Positions 27,124 through 34,582 of a stretch of 41,665 nucleotides of DNA are shown here, piece after piece (position 1 is the first letter of the stretch; each line of letters opens with the position of its first letter). The notes beneath the pieces are model-generated. The model was not told the origin of the DNA. It worked only from the letters and a program-made list of their open reading frames with translations, and searched no databases. The position numbers and the translations under genes are program-made. The stretch is from an uncultured Lewinella sp. (GTDB lineage Bacteria; Bacteroidota; Bacteroidia; Chitinophagales; Saprospiraceae). The DNA lies in assembly GCA_913057725.1 (NCBI GenBank), contig CAJXOS010000045.1, forward strand, positions 1 to 41,665, read 5' to 3'.

Positions 27124-27226
27124 ATACCGAAGCCGAATTGGTTTGGGAATCCAAACCTTATTCGCTTCGAGTATATACTCGCAAGAAGCGGTTTGGCAAA
27201 GCCCAAACCACTTCGTTAGCGGTATA
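27123..27226. repeat. 104-nt double-hairpin REP-like element, copy 2
   Basis: Same length and ends (TATACCG ... CGGTATA) as copy 1 at 18096-18199, ungapped, 19 differences by eye. One stem pair covaries: G18111-C18133 in copy 1 is T27138-A27160 here. It interrupts the leader of tiny ORF A; the paralogous leader of ORF B lacks it. Confidence 0.85.
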
Positions 27227-27345
27227 GTAACGGGGTTTCAGTGGTAATAAGGGTAGTGTCATTTTTGCTGTATAAACGGGAGAAAAAGAGAGTATGCTCC
27301 TAAGTAAACCCTAAACGGAGCACACTCCTGTAAACTCCCCTAAAG
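27227..27345 (-). promoter_or_regulatory. Leader of tiny ORF A, with a stem-loop conserved with leader B
   Basis: On the minus strand it starts TAGGGGAGTTTACAGGAGTG, then a stem (GAGTGTGCTCC facing GGAGCATACTC), and later TATTACCACTGAAACCC before the REP-like insertion. The corresponding leader at 28324-28437 keeps the first box, the GCATACTC stem and the TATTA...CCACTAAACCC end. It could be a regulatory leader or a promoter region; I see no exact TAnnTTTG box. Confidence 0.45.
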
Positions 27346-27360
27346 GCTCTTTACAAAATG

Positions 27361-27463
27361 GGAAGTGTGGAGGTCGAAATGCGAAGTAGCCTAGGTGGTA
27401 AATGTATTTCCCACTTCCTACTTCTAACTTCTGATTTCCGTACTTCCACATTCCTGTTTTTAT
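27361..27463 (+). terminator. Long imperfect hairpin followed by a T-run
   Basis: The left arm 27361-27389 (GGAAGTGTGGAGGTCG...) pairs imperfectly with 27418-27454, ending in CCACATTCC and then TGTTTTTATT. The right arm is a degenerate heptamer series (ACTTCCT, ACTTCTA, ACTTCTG and so on). It is oriented as a + strand terminator, 340 nt after the gingipain-like gene. The remaining 27464-27574 shows nothing definite. Confidence 0.5.
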
Positions 27464-27574
27464 TCATCATTTTTCTAGTCAGGGAGTGTTGTTCAATTAG
27501 TATCAAAGGACGTTGCTGGGTTTAGGTGCGAATGTTGTTTGGGAAAAATATTTTGAAGGGACGTCTCAATGGGC

Positions 27575-27976
27575 TTAAATCGCGCGAAGTGAACTTCCAC
27601 CACGATCCGATGCGTGGTAAGGAATAGTCACTTGTGGCGGGTTGTTAAGCGCCTCTCGGAGTATTTTACGGTAGGTACGACTCACCGGAATGGCCTCGCC
27701 GCCAATCGTCAATACGCCACCACGGTATTTGCTCACTGCATGCAGGTTAATGATATAACTGCGATGAATTTGCAAAAAGAAACGGGCTGGCAACTGACGA
27801 ACCAGGTCGCGCAGGGCACCACGATGTAGCACCTTGCTGCCATCTCTCAGGAAGAGACGAACGTAAATATGCTCCGATTGAATAAATAGAATGTCGGTAA
27901 AAGAAATCCGACGACGTGTTTTTCCATCAACAAGTGTAAGACCTGTAGCGGAATTGGAGTTGCTAGGGGTAAGCAT
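27575..27976 (-). CDS. Stand-alone LytTR DNA-binding regulator
   Basis: A 133-aa protein that is essentially one LytTR domain: 'ISFTDILFIQSEHIYVRLFLRDGSKVL' (first strands), 'LVRQLPARFFLQIHRSYIINLHAV' (recognition region with the conserved H-R-S) and 'EAIPVSRTYRKIL'. LytTR domains bind paired direct repeats about 21 bp apart. It has no receiver domain and no membrane segment, so its activity must be set by its amount, by a partner or by a ligand. It sits between the two tiny peptide ORFs on the same strand. A matching promoter lies directly upstream and a 21-bp-period direct repeat 186 nt upstream. Confidence 0.9.
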   Translation of the reverse strand: MLTPSNSNSATGLTLVDGKTRRRISFTDILFIQSEHIYVRLFLRDGSKVLHRGALRDLVRQLPARFFLQIHRSYIINLHAVSKYRGGVLTIGGEAIPVSRTYRKILREALNNPPQVTIPYHASDRGGSSLRAI

Positions 27977-28001
27977 GGTGAAAGGGAGTTTAAAAGGGTT
28001 T

Positions 28002-28034
28002 CAAATTTAATTTCACTAGTACATGCCGAACCAA
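28002..28034 (-). promoter_or_regulatory. Candidate promoter of the LytTR gene
   Basis: On the minus strand: TTG (complement of 28032-28034), a 22-nt spacer and TAAATTTG (complement of 28002-28009), an exact -7 match. The predicted transcript would start about 20 nt before the ATG at 27976. Confidence 0.5.
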
Positions 28035-28161
28035 TTACAAAAGGTAAGTGGACGTGTGATTTTTTTTTGAAGGCGTCATACAGAGGAATAGCGCTTAGGG
28101 AACACTTTCACCTCATTACTCTTGTAAGTACGTAGGAATTAGTGGCAATAGGCGGGTTCGA

Positions 28162-28195
28162 GGGACGAATGGTAGCGAGCCTGGGACGAGTGGTA
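28162..28195. promoter_or_regulatory. Direct repeat with 21-bp period, candidate LytTR operator
   Basis: GGGACGAATGGTA at 28162-28174 and GGGACGAGTGGTA at 28183-28195 differ at one base and start 21 bp apart. On the minus strand the half-site begins TACCATTCG, similar in form to AgrA-type sites. It lies between tiny ORF B and the LytTR gene. The remainder of 27977-28251 has an A/T tract near 28053-28061 and no other clear feature. Confidence 0.45.
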
Positions 28196-28251
28196 AAAGA
28201 AGGGGGGCACAGACTCAAATAACAAGATAATTGCGAAGTCTACGCTCCGTT

Positions 28252-28323
28252 TTAGCGAATTCGTGCTTGCTTAACCAAGGCTTGTGTAAGCAGACCCAGG
28301 CAAAGTAGGGTAGTGTAAAACAT
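28252..28323 (-). CDS. Tiny hydrophobic peptide ORF B (23 aa)
   Basis: ATG at 28323 to TAA at 28252. The peptide begins MFYTTLLCLGLLTQALV and ends with a basic KQARIR tail. It is the paralogue of ORF A: same length, 14 identical residues, and mostly silent changes among the codons of conserved residues. The ORF follows the 1161-aa cargo gene by about 200 nt on the same strand and precedes the LytTR gene by 275 nt. The leader carries two stem-loops. No family is known to me. Coding status rests on the comparison of the two copies. Confidence 0.55.
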   Translation of the reverse strand: MFYTTLLCLGLLTQALVKQARIR

Positions 28324-28437
28324 GTTTTAAGGGTTTAGTGGCTTAATAAAATGGAAGGCACCAAGGGCGCCTTCCATTGCGCGGGGAAAGCGAGTATGCC
28401 CCCGCCAGGCGGCAAGCATACTCCTGTGAACTCCCCT
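28324..28437 (-). promoter_or_regulatory. Leader of tiny ORF B with two stem-loops
   Basis: On the minus strand: TAGGGGAGTTCACAGGAGTA, a stem with arms GAGTATGC and GCATACTC (28392-28399 and 28416-28423 region), a second hairpin (AATGGAAGGC/GCCTTCCATT, about 28350-28378), then CCACTAAACCCTTAAAAC and the ATG. The first box and first stem recur in leader A. Confidence 0.45.
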
Positions 28438-28454
28438 ATGTGTCTGGGATCCCA

Positions 28455-28530
28455 GGACCCACCCCGACCCTCCCTAAGAGGGAGGGAGTAGGTCAGTTCC
28501 CTCCCTGCTAGGGAGGGCTAGGGTGGGTCT
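28455..28530. repeat. GC-rich palindromic repeat at the 3' end of the cargo gene
   Basis: It starts GGACCCACCCCGACCCTCCC and ends GGGAGGGCTAGGGTGGGTC, with a second internal hairpin of CCCTCCCT/AGGGAGGG arms. It overlaps the stop codon of the 1161-aa gene and could act as its terminator or mRNA 3' protection. A shorter version lies at 32377-32421. Confidence 0.75.
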
Positions 28531-31500
28531 ATTCTTTCACCACCCGAGCAGAATAAACCTGCCCGTCAGTATCTTCAATACGTAGTACGTATACACCGGC
28601 AGGCAAAGCCTGGATGTCCATCTCCTGGTTTGTTTGGTTAAACTGAGCGACCTGGCGGCCGAGCTGGTCAAATACTAGTACGCGGGTAGCATCAACACCC
28701 TGTAGCTTAAAGAAACCAGTAGTAGGATTTGGGAAGAGCTGGATAGCCGTTTCCTGAATGTCTTGTACGCCGACGGTGCCGAGGTTGGTGACTTCAATGT
28801 TGAACGCTCCTGTTTCTTGTAAGGCATGAACTACAGAGATCAAGTACGTTACACCGGCCTCTGTTTGTAGCTCGAAACCAAAGTCAGTACCTACGGCGTC
28901 GTCATTACAAGCTACTTCAGTAAGGTTCTCACAATCGCCAGAGTAGATAGTGGCTGCTACGTCCGTACCTGTACTGGTGATGGAGTAGCGATTACCATCG
29001 CCCGTGAAGCTGTACCAGATCGTTGGATAATCTGTAATGGCCCAACCGCAGCTATTTGTTGTAGGGTCATTGTCGTTGTAGGTATAGCCCTCGTGGTTAT
29101 ACTCATCCGACAACTGCGGTACCATTTCCGCTTGGCCGAAGAGACTGGATAGGTCATTGGCATCCGAGCACTCATCGCCAGATAGGGCTGCTTCTATACC
29201 ATTGGCGCGGATCGTGTAAGTGTACACGTTGTCAATTGTACAGTCCTCCACATTTACAGATACAGTGCCTATTTGCTCACCTATTGCAGTTGGAGTGATG
29301 CTTATCGGGAACATACCTGTTTGTGGGTTCACCGCACCGATGATAAAGGCTGGGTTATCAATCGTTACGCCATTAAAGCCAAGCGCTCCCTCAGCGATGA
29401 TATGAAATTCCCGACTAGCTGTTTCACCGATAGCTACATCACCGAAATCAGTGCCATCATCAACAGAAGGTGAGTCATCACCATTGGGGATAACCATATT
29501 GTTCCCATTTACGGAAACCAAAGTGGCCTCGTTAACCGGTCCACAGATAGTGCCAGATTCTACTGCACCTTCTGCAACAAAATTGCTGGCATTGCCGGTG
29601 AGGGCAAAGTTCTGCAGGGTGCCATTGGGGCCGGCAGTGGCGGTAAGCTCCGTGATGTCTGTATTATCTTCTCCGGCCATGCCCTGGTTGAAGCGGTAGT
29701 AGACTTCCAGATTGGGAGCGTCATCGGCTAGTTGACAGGTGGCCTGCTGGTTTACGGCATAACAATTACTGGCTGAGCTGGTGATCCGGAATTCATCTAT
29801 TTGGCCACTGAAGTAGCCAGTCGCTGATGAATTAGAAGTTAGGAAACCTAGATAGGATTCAGTCGTTATGAGACTGGATGGTGTTGTTGCAGTTGTTGCA
29901 TTATCAACTAGGATTCCATCTACATATAGACTAAGGCTAGAACTAGCTGCTTCGTAGCTGACCAATAGATGGTGCCACTCATTCGTGCTCAATGGTTCAG
30001 ATGCATTGAGCGATCCACTGCCTTGTGGGCCAGAAATTAAAAACCAAGGCCCATTAAAAGCGGTAAAATTAGCGCTTAAGAAAAGGTCAACACCAGATGC
30101 ATTGGAGGCAGAAAAGACTGGCTGATTTACTGTATTGTCATCAATATTTACCCATGCACTAATGGTGTAGTCCCCTGTAAGATTATCCAGCAGATTTTCA
30201 TGCGGCAATACTACACGATCATCTACACCATCGAAATCAAGTGCTGCACCAGGTGTTGGTTCTGTCAGGTTGGTAACTTCCAGACAGAACTCGCCGGTAG
30301 TGCCGTCAAAGCCATCAATTAAGGCTACGTATTCTACACCTACTTCGGTTTCAAATTCTACGCTAAAGTTGAATACACCGTTGCCTCCATCTTCATCTTC
30401 ATTACAGGCACCAGCGACCAAGTTGCCGCAACCACCGCTGTAGATGACTACTTGCAGGTCCAGGTTGTCGTTCGGGCCCGTACACTGCACATTGCGCATA
30501 CGGTAAGTGTTGCCGTCGCCAGTGAAAGAGAACCAGCCGGTATTCTGCAGGCCATCGCCATTATAGAAGCACTCAAAGCCAGCTGCAGGATTGTCAGAAC
30601 CATTTACGAAAGGTGTATTGTCGTAGAGACTGGATACCTGTGGCTCATTGAATGTGCCGCCGAAGAGGCTGGAGATATCGATGGATTCAGCACAGAGGTC
30701 GCCAGGCACGGTGGCTGGCGTTACCGTAATAACTGCTCCTTGCTCACCGCTACAACCATTCGCATCGGTGAAGGTGTAGGTGATGACGTTATCGCCTTCG
30801 CCCGCCGCAGCTGGATCGAAGCTGTACGTCATGCCGTTGCCATCGTCAGTGACGCCATTACCGCTGTACACACCACCTGCTGGCATACCACCGCCAAGGC
30901 CGGTTTGTACGCCTGCGTCTACTTGTACGCTAAGGCCACCAGTGGAGAAGGTGACGGTGGGGGCTGGTACTACAGTTAGGGTACTTGACGCCATGGCGCC
31001 ACCTAGGGTATAGTTAATAGTGTAGGTGCCTGGGCCACCCGCAGCTGTGGGGTCAAAGGAGAAGGTATTACCATCACCATTGTCCGTTACACCTGGGCCA
31101 GAGTAGGTACCACTACCTGGTGACGCGCCCGTAAGCATGTTTGGCATGTCGTTCGCACAAACGTCGGCTAGGCTCGCAAAAGCAGGAGTATTAATAGTTA
31201 ACCTAGAAACTACCCCCGTCATTCCGAAGGTGCCACCCGTTTGGGCCAAGTACAAGTCGATGCCATCGAACGCGACATTCCGAGAACCTAGAATACCTTC
31301 CGTTACTACTACTTCTGCAGTTGGATTTTCAGCATTTAGGTCCATCCGAGAAATCCGGTTGTCTTCGGCTATGTAAAGGAATCCTCCATTCACTGTAAGA
31401 CCAGCAGGTCGCGTTAGACCAGAAAGTACGGTTGTTACAACAGCAGGAGTTTGGGTGATATCAACCTTTGCGATAGACGCGCTACCAAAGATAGAAAGGT

Positions 31501-32014
31501 AGAGATCATCGCCGAATTTGGTGATTCCTAGAGGGTTGTTTAATCCACTGACGATGGTCACGGGGGCTATTGGGAAAGTCTCGGTGAGGTTTACGCTCAT
31601 GAGCCGATCATTACCCTCGTCGGTGATATACAGAATATCACCATCAACAAATAGGTCGTTTGGTGTAGATAGTCCTGTATTTACAACCACCTCTGGTGTT
31701 GGTGTGGCATCCGTGAGGTTAATTCGGGATATTCTGTCTAGATTACTTTCACCGTAATAAAGGAAATCACCATCAAGGGCCATTGCTGCCGGATTAGCTA
31801 AGCCGGTGAGCACCGCCTCGATGGGAGCAGGAATCGCAGCCGTAATGTCAACTTTGACGAGACGCCCAGCGCCTAACTCGGCGATGTAGAGATCATTGCC
31901 ATATAGAGCAGCGTCGTATGGAAACTGCAAGTTTGTGGCGATGTTAGTAACCTGTGCTTGCATGTTCATAAAGCTCATGATGCACAGAAGGGACAATAAA
32001 TAAAACTTCTTCAT
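28529..32014 (-). CDS. Large multidomain T9SS cargo protein (beta-propeller, LamG-like, sorting domain)
   Basis: A 1161-aa secreted protein with a signal peptide (MKKFYLLSLLCIMSFMNMQA). Residues ~25-280 form a propeller-like repeat series (DLYIAELGAGRLVKVD, FLYYGESNLDRISRIN, ILYITDEGNDRLMSVN). Next are two Ig/PKD-like modules with the 'GTYSGPGVTDNGDGNTFSFDP' pattern, a module with 'WFSFTGDGNTYRM...CNEDEDGG', a LamG/concanavalin-like domain (LDFDGVDDRVVLP ... WHHLLVSYEA...LYVDG), a choice-of-anchor-D-like segment (FGDVAIGETASREF), a second FTGDGN module, and a T9SS type A C-terminal domain (LFPNPTTGFFKLQG ... LPAGVYVLRIED). It is probably an adhesin or surface matrix protein. Direct repeats ~210 nt upstream suggest LytTR control. 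Confidence 0.85.
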   Translation of the reverse strand: MKKFYLLSLLCIMSFMNMQAQVTNIATNLQFPYDAALYGNDLYIAELGAGRLVKVDITAAIPAPIEAVLTGLANPAAMALDGDFLYYGESNLDRISRINLTDATPTPEVVVNTGLSTPNDLFVDGDILYITDEGNDRLMSVNLTETFPIAPVTIVSGLNNPLGITKFGDDLYLSIFGSASIAKVDITQTPAVVTTVLSGLTRPAGLTVNGGFLYIAEDNRISRMDLNAENPTAEVVVTEGILGSRNVAFDGIDLYLAQTGGTFGMTGVVSRLTINTPAFASLADVCANDMPNMLTGASPGSGTYSGPGVTDNGDGNTFSFDPTAAGGPGTYTINYTLGGAMASSTLTVVPAPTVTFSTGGLSVQVDAGVQTGLGGGMPAGGVYSGNGVTDDGNGMTYSFDPAAAGEGDNVITYTFTDANGCSGEQGAVITVTPATVPGDLCAESIDISSLFGGTFNEPQVSSLYDNTPFVNGSDNPAAGFECFYNGDGLQNTGWFSFTGDGNTYRMRNVQCTGPNDNLDLQVVIYSGGCGNLVAGACNEDEDGGNGVFNFSVEFETEVGVEYVALIDGFDGTTGEFCLEVTNLTEPTPGAALDFDGVDDRVVLPHENLLDNLTGDYTISAWVNIDDNTVNQPVFSASNASGVDLFLSANFTAFNGPWFLISGPQGSGSLNASEPLSTNEWHHLLVSYEAASSSLSLYVDGILVDNATTATTPSSLITTESYLGFLTSNSSATGYFSGQIDEFRITSSASNCYAVNQQATCQLADDAPNLEVYYRFNQGMAGEDNTDITELTATAGPNGTLQNFALTGNASNFVAEGAVESGTICGPVNEATLVSVNGNNMVIPNGDDSPSVDDGTDFGDVAIGETASREFHIIAEGALGFNGVTIDNPAFIIGAVNPQTGMFPISITPTAIGEQIGTVSVNVEDCTIDNVYTYTIRANGIEAALSGDECSDANDLSSLFGQAEMVPQLSDEYNHEGYTYNDNDPTTNSCGWAITDYPTIWYSFTGDGNRYSITSTGTDVAATIYSGDCENLTEVACNDDAVGTDFGFELQTEAGVTYLISVVHALQETGAFNIEVTNLGTVGVQDIQETAIQLFPNPTTGFFKLQGVDATRVLVFDQLGRQVAQFNQTNQEMDIQALPAGVYVLRIEDTDGQVYSARVVKE

Positions 32015-32221
32015 AGTAATGAATTAAAAGGGTTGTTTGATTAAGGTGCCATTCCAGGGGCGATCGTTCACTGCCAAACTTGTGGTCATCAATGGGTTTG
32101 GTATGGGTGGTTTGCCTCAAATGGGTAGCGTTGTTCTTACTTGGAATTGGCGGGTTTAGTTTTAAAGTGAGTTCGAACATCGGATTTTGAATTCGCAGTC
32201 CTTCAATTTCAGAATGTAGGT

Positions 32222-32257
32222 GTTCTGAACGGACACCTTTTTGTTCTGAATCGACAC
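32222..32257. promoter_or_regulatory. Direct repeat GTTCTGAAnnGACAC, 21-bp period, candidate LytTR operator
   Basis: Copies at 32222-32236 and 32243-32257 agree at 13 of 15 positions. Read on the minus strand each contains a TTCAG core preceded by a C, reminiscent of ComE-type LytTR boxes (two 9-bp repeats separated by 12 bp). It lies ~210 nt upstream of the 1161-aa cargo gene and ~230 nt upstream of the kinase operon. Confidence 0.5.
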
Positions 32258-32376
32258 TTGTAGTACCGATTCTTGATGACTGCTTCGAAATCTGATGGTA
32301 GGTTTTAAGGTGTTCATACACCCGTATATGCCGCTCTGCGGTATGGAGGTAAGTGCTGCGGTGAAAAAAGTTTTTT

Positions 32377-32421
32377 GGACCCACCCCGACCCTCCCTAGC
32401 AGGGAGGGCTAGGGTGGGTCC
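32377..32421. repeat. GC-rich palindromic repeat, short copy
   Basis: A 45-nt nearly perfect palindrome starting GGACCCACCCCGACCCTCCC and ending GGGAGGGCTAGGGTGGGTCC. Same family as the longer element at 28455-28530. It is an intergenic repeat of the kind found in many bacterial genomes. Confidence 0.75.
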
Positions 32422-32484
32422 CAATTACCCAAATCCCATTCCTTTCTTTATCTTGAAGCATATAATTTTTTTGTCCCCAGTTTT

Positions 32485-34563
32485 ATGTCCCTGTTTCAAT
32501 CCTTTACAAGAATCATTGTACTTGGCCTCTTCCTGTGTAGGAGTGCCAGTATCTCCGCACAAACTCACGGTACGGTAGTGGATAGCCTGGAAGCACATGT
32601 GCTGGAAGGCCAGGCTGATACGCTGCTCTACGAAACATTACTTGCTTTAACGGGATCGAAGGCGCGGACCAACACGGATAGTGCGGTGGCCTACGCCTGG
32701 CAGCTGATTGCCTTAGGAGATCGGATGCCTGAGCTTGCGCTTCAGGTTAAAGCCCGGCGCATACTAGGGGAAGTGTACAATTTGGCCGGTATGCCAGATT
32801 CGGTAGAGCAAGCGACTTTGCGAGCTATTGAGCACGGCCCTCCTTGTGAAGAGGATCCTTGCTATTACGAGCGAATGTTGTCGTATAAATTGCTCCGTAT
32901 GCCACTACGGCAACGGGGCCACATCAAGCAGATTATTGCCAATTGGGACCACTTTTTGGCTACGACACCAGGCCTTACCACCTGGATGGGCTTTGAGGTG
33001 CGGCGTCTGATGTCTTATCCGCTCATGGAAATGGGGGATTTGGATCGCGCGCTGAGCGAACTCAAAGTAGTGTGCGATTACGCGCGTGGAGCGAGAGATA
33101 ACGTCTTGCTGTGCAATGCTCTGGGAGAATTGGGTACCGCCTATTGGCGTTCGGATCAATTGGATAAGGCACTGGATATCGCTCGCGAGCGCCTCCACAT
33201 CTGTAGTGCACTTGGGCAACAGCGTTCGGTTTGGCACACTTATCAAAAACTAGCAGCTCTTCATTTCGAAAAGGGCAATCTTGATAGTGCCTACCAGTAC
33301 CACCTACGAGTGTTTGAGGAAGTCGATGATACGGATTGGTACTATGCTTATAGCTTATCAGGCTTGGTGGGTTCTGCTCCGATTTTAGACGTAGCCACAG
33401 CACAGTCTTACGCCGACCTGGCGTTGGACTTGCTCAATCGCGAGGAAACACCAAGCTGGCACTTGACCTTACACCAAAAACAAATTCTCACGGGTGACCT
33501 GAGCAAGTATTATCTCTTTCGCAAAAACTATGCTCGAGCGCAAGCCTTTGCTCAACAACGCTTAGATATCGTTAAGCAGCACCAAAGCGACACAACTGAT
33601 CTGGCAGCAGATGCCCTGGAGTTATTGGCGCAAACGCAGGCTGCAGCTGGCCGCTATCAAATAGCGTGGGAGAATTTTACGCGTTTTCATGAGCTAAAAA
33701 TGACCATGATTAACCGGAATCAGGAAGACGCCCTGGCGCGTACTGCCGTGGAGATGGATCTGGCCGAAAATGAACTAGCCCGGCAAAAAGCAGAACAAGC
33801 CACCCAATTGGAAAAGCAGAGTTCGGCAGCGCGTACGCGCTTCTTTATTACGCTATTGGTTGTAGCGGGCATTATTGTAGTAGTCATCCTCTGGGCTTAC
33901 CGGCGGGTAGCGGCTGATCGGCAAATCATCCAGGAAAAGAACTTACAGATTGAGGCGTCTCTGGTCGAGAAGGAGGTGTTACTACGGGAAATTCACCATC
34001 GGGTGAAGAATAATCTCCAGATCATCTCCAGCCTGCTGGATAAGCAAGCTCGTAAGTCTACGGACGAAGCGGTGCAAAAATTGGTGCGGGAAGGCCAAGA
34101 GCGCATCCAAAGTATGGCTTTGATTCACCAGAATCTCTATGAATCGGATCAACTGAGTGGCATCGATATTCGTACGTATCTGCGAGAGTTGAGTACAAAT
34201 ATTCAGCGGAGCCAAGCGGTGGGCGCAGATCAAATCGAATTAGAACTCAATGTAGAAGAAGAGCAGTTAGATATTGATACCGCGATTCCGGTAGGCTTGA
34301 TCCTAAATGAGTTGATCACAAACTGCTACAAATATGCTTTCCAGGGGAGAAGTGCAGGTAAGATTAGTGTAGCTTTCAATAAAGACGAAAAAGGATACTT
34401 CCTGAAAGTGGCAGATGACGGGATAGGGTTTAGCCCCGAGCAAGCAAAAACGAAAACGCGCTCACTGGGCTTAAACTTAGTGCGTGGTTTGGTACGCCAA
34501 CTAGAAGGTACATTGGAATGGTTGCAAGTGGAACGTGGAACGGCCGTGGCCATTCGATTCTAA
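32485..34563 (+). CDS. TPR-containing sensor histidine kinase 1 (HisKA_2)
   Basis: A 692-aa kinase. A signal/anchor region (residues 1-25) is followed by a periplasmic helical array of TPR-like repeats (~40-440), a coiled coil (MDLAENELARQKAEQATQLEKQ), one membrane span (~449-468), and a HisKA_2 domain with EIHHRVKNNLQIISSLLDKQ (H504/H505). The HATPase part has N box LNELITNCYKYAF, G1 DDGIGF and G2 SLGLNLVRG. It lies 19 nt upstream of a paralogous kinase and is the first gene of a three-gene operon ending in a LytTR response regulator. Known relatives feed LytTR-type regulators; the signal is unknown. Confidence 0.93.
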   Translation: MSLFQSFTRIIVLGLFLCRSASISAQTHGTVVDSLEAHVLEGQADTLLYETLLALTGSKARTNTDSAVAYAWQLIALGDRMPELALQVKARRILGEVYNLAGMPDSVEQATLRAIEHGPPCEEDPCYYERMLSYKLLRMPLRQRGHIKQIIANWDHFLATTPGLTTWMGFEVRRLMSYPLMEMGDLDRALSELKVVCDYARGARDNVLLCNALGELGTAYWRSDQLDKALDIARERLHICSALGQQRSVWHTYQKLAALHFEKGNLDSAYQYHLRVFEEVDDTDWYYAYSLSGLVGSAPILDVATAQSYADLALDLLNREETPSWHLTLHQKQILTGDLSKYYLFRKNYARAQAFAQQRLDIVKQHQSDTTDLAADALELLAQTQAAAGRYQIAWENFTRFHELKMTMINRNQEDALARTAVEMDLAENELARQKAEQATQLEKQSSAARTRFFITLLVVAGIIVVVILWAYRRVAADRQIIQEKNLQIEASLVEKEVLLREIHHRVKNNLQIISSLLDKQARKSTDEAVQKLVREGQERIQSMALIHQNLYESDQLSGIDIRTYLRELSTNIQRSQAVGADQIELELNVEEEQLDIDTAIPVGLILNELITNCYKYAFQGRSAGKISVAFNKDEKGYFLKVADDGIGFSPEQAKTKTRSLGLNLVRGLVRQLEGTLEWLQVERGTAVAIRF

Positions 34564-34582
34564 AATGCGTCGTTGAAAAGTG

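Larger units (their letters stand above)
32015..32484. other. 470-nt divergent regulatory region between the cargo gene and the kinase operon
   Basis: It contains the 21-bp-period direct repeat (32222-32257), an inverted pair TTCAGAA/TTCTGAA (32208-32229), and the GC-rich palindrome (32377-32421). An A/T-rich stretch (TATAATTTTTTTG, ~32461-32473) before the first kinase gene may be its promoter but lacks an exact consensus. No ORF here looks coding. Confidence 0.5.

Noticed and set aside
27418..27454. CRISPR-like short repeats
   Set aside because: The 7-nt units are degenerate and contiguous with no spacers; no cas genes occur in the window.
27575..27976. LytTR gene as a broken remnant of a longer response regulator
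   Set aside because: The upstream 275 nt contain no receiver-like frame, and a well-placed promoter and ATG precede the single domain, so it is probably a complete gene.
28327..28419. 30-codon ORF in the leader of tiny ORF B, preceded by AGGAGT
   Set aside because: Leader A has a stop after seven codons at the same place, so the reading frame is not conserved; the conserved part is the stem-loop. The AGGAG to ATG distance is also too short.
30452..30979. 175-codon + strand ORF inside the 1161-aa cargo gene
   Set aside because: It lies wholly antisense to a gene with clear domains and shows low-complexity composition without motifs.
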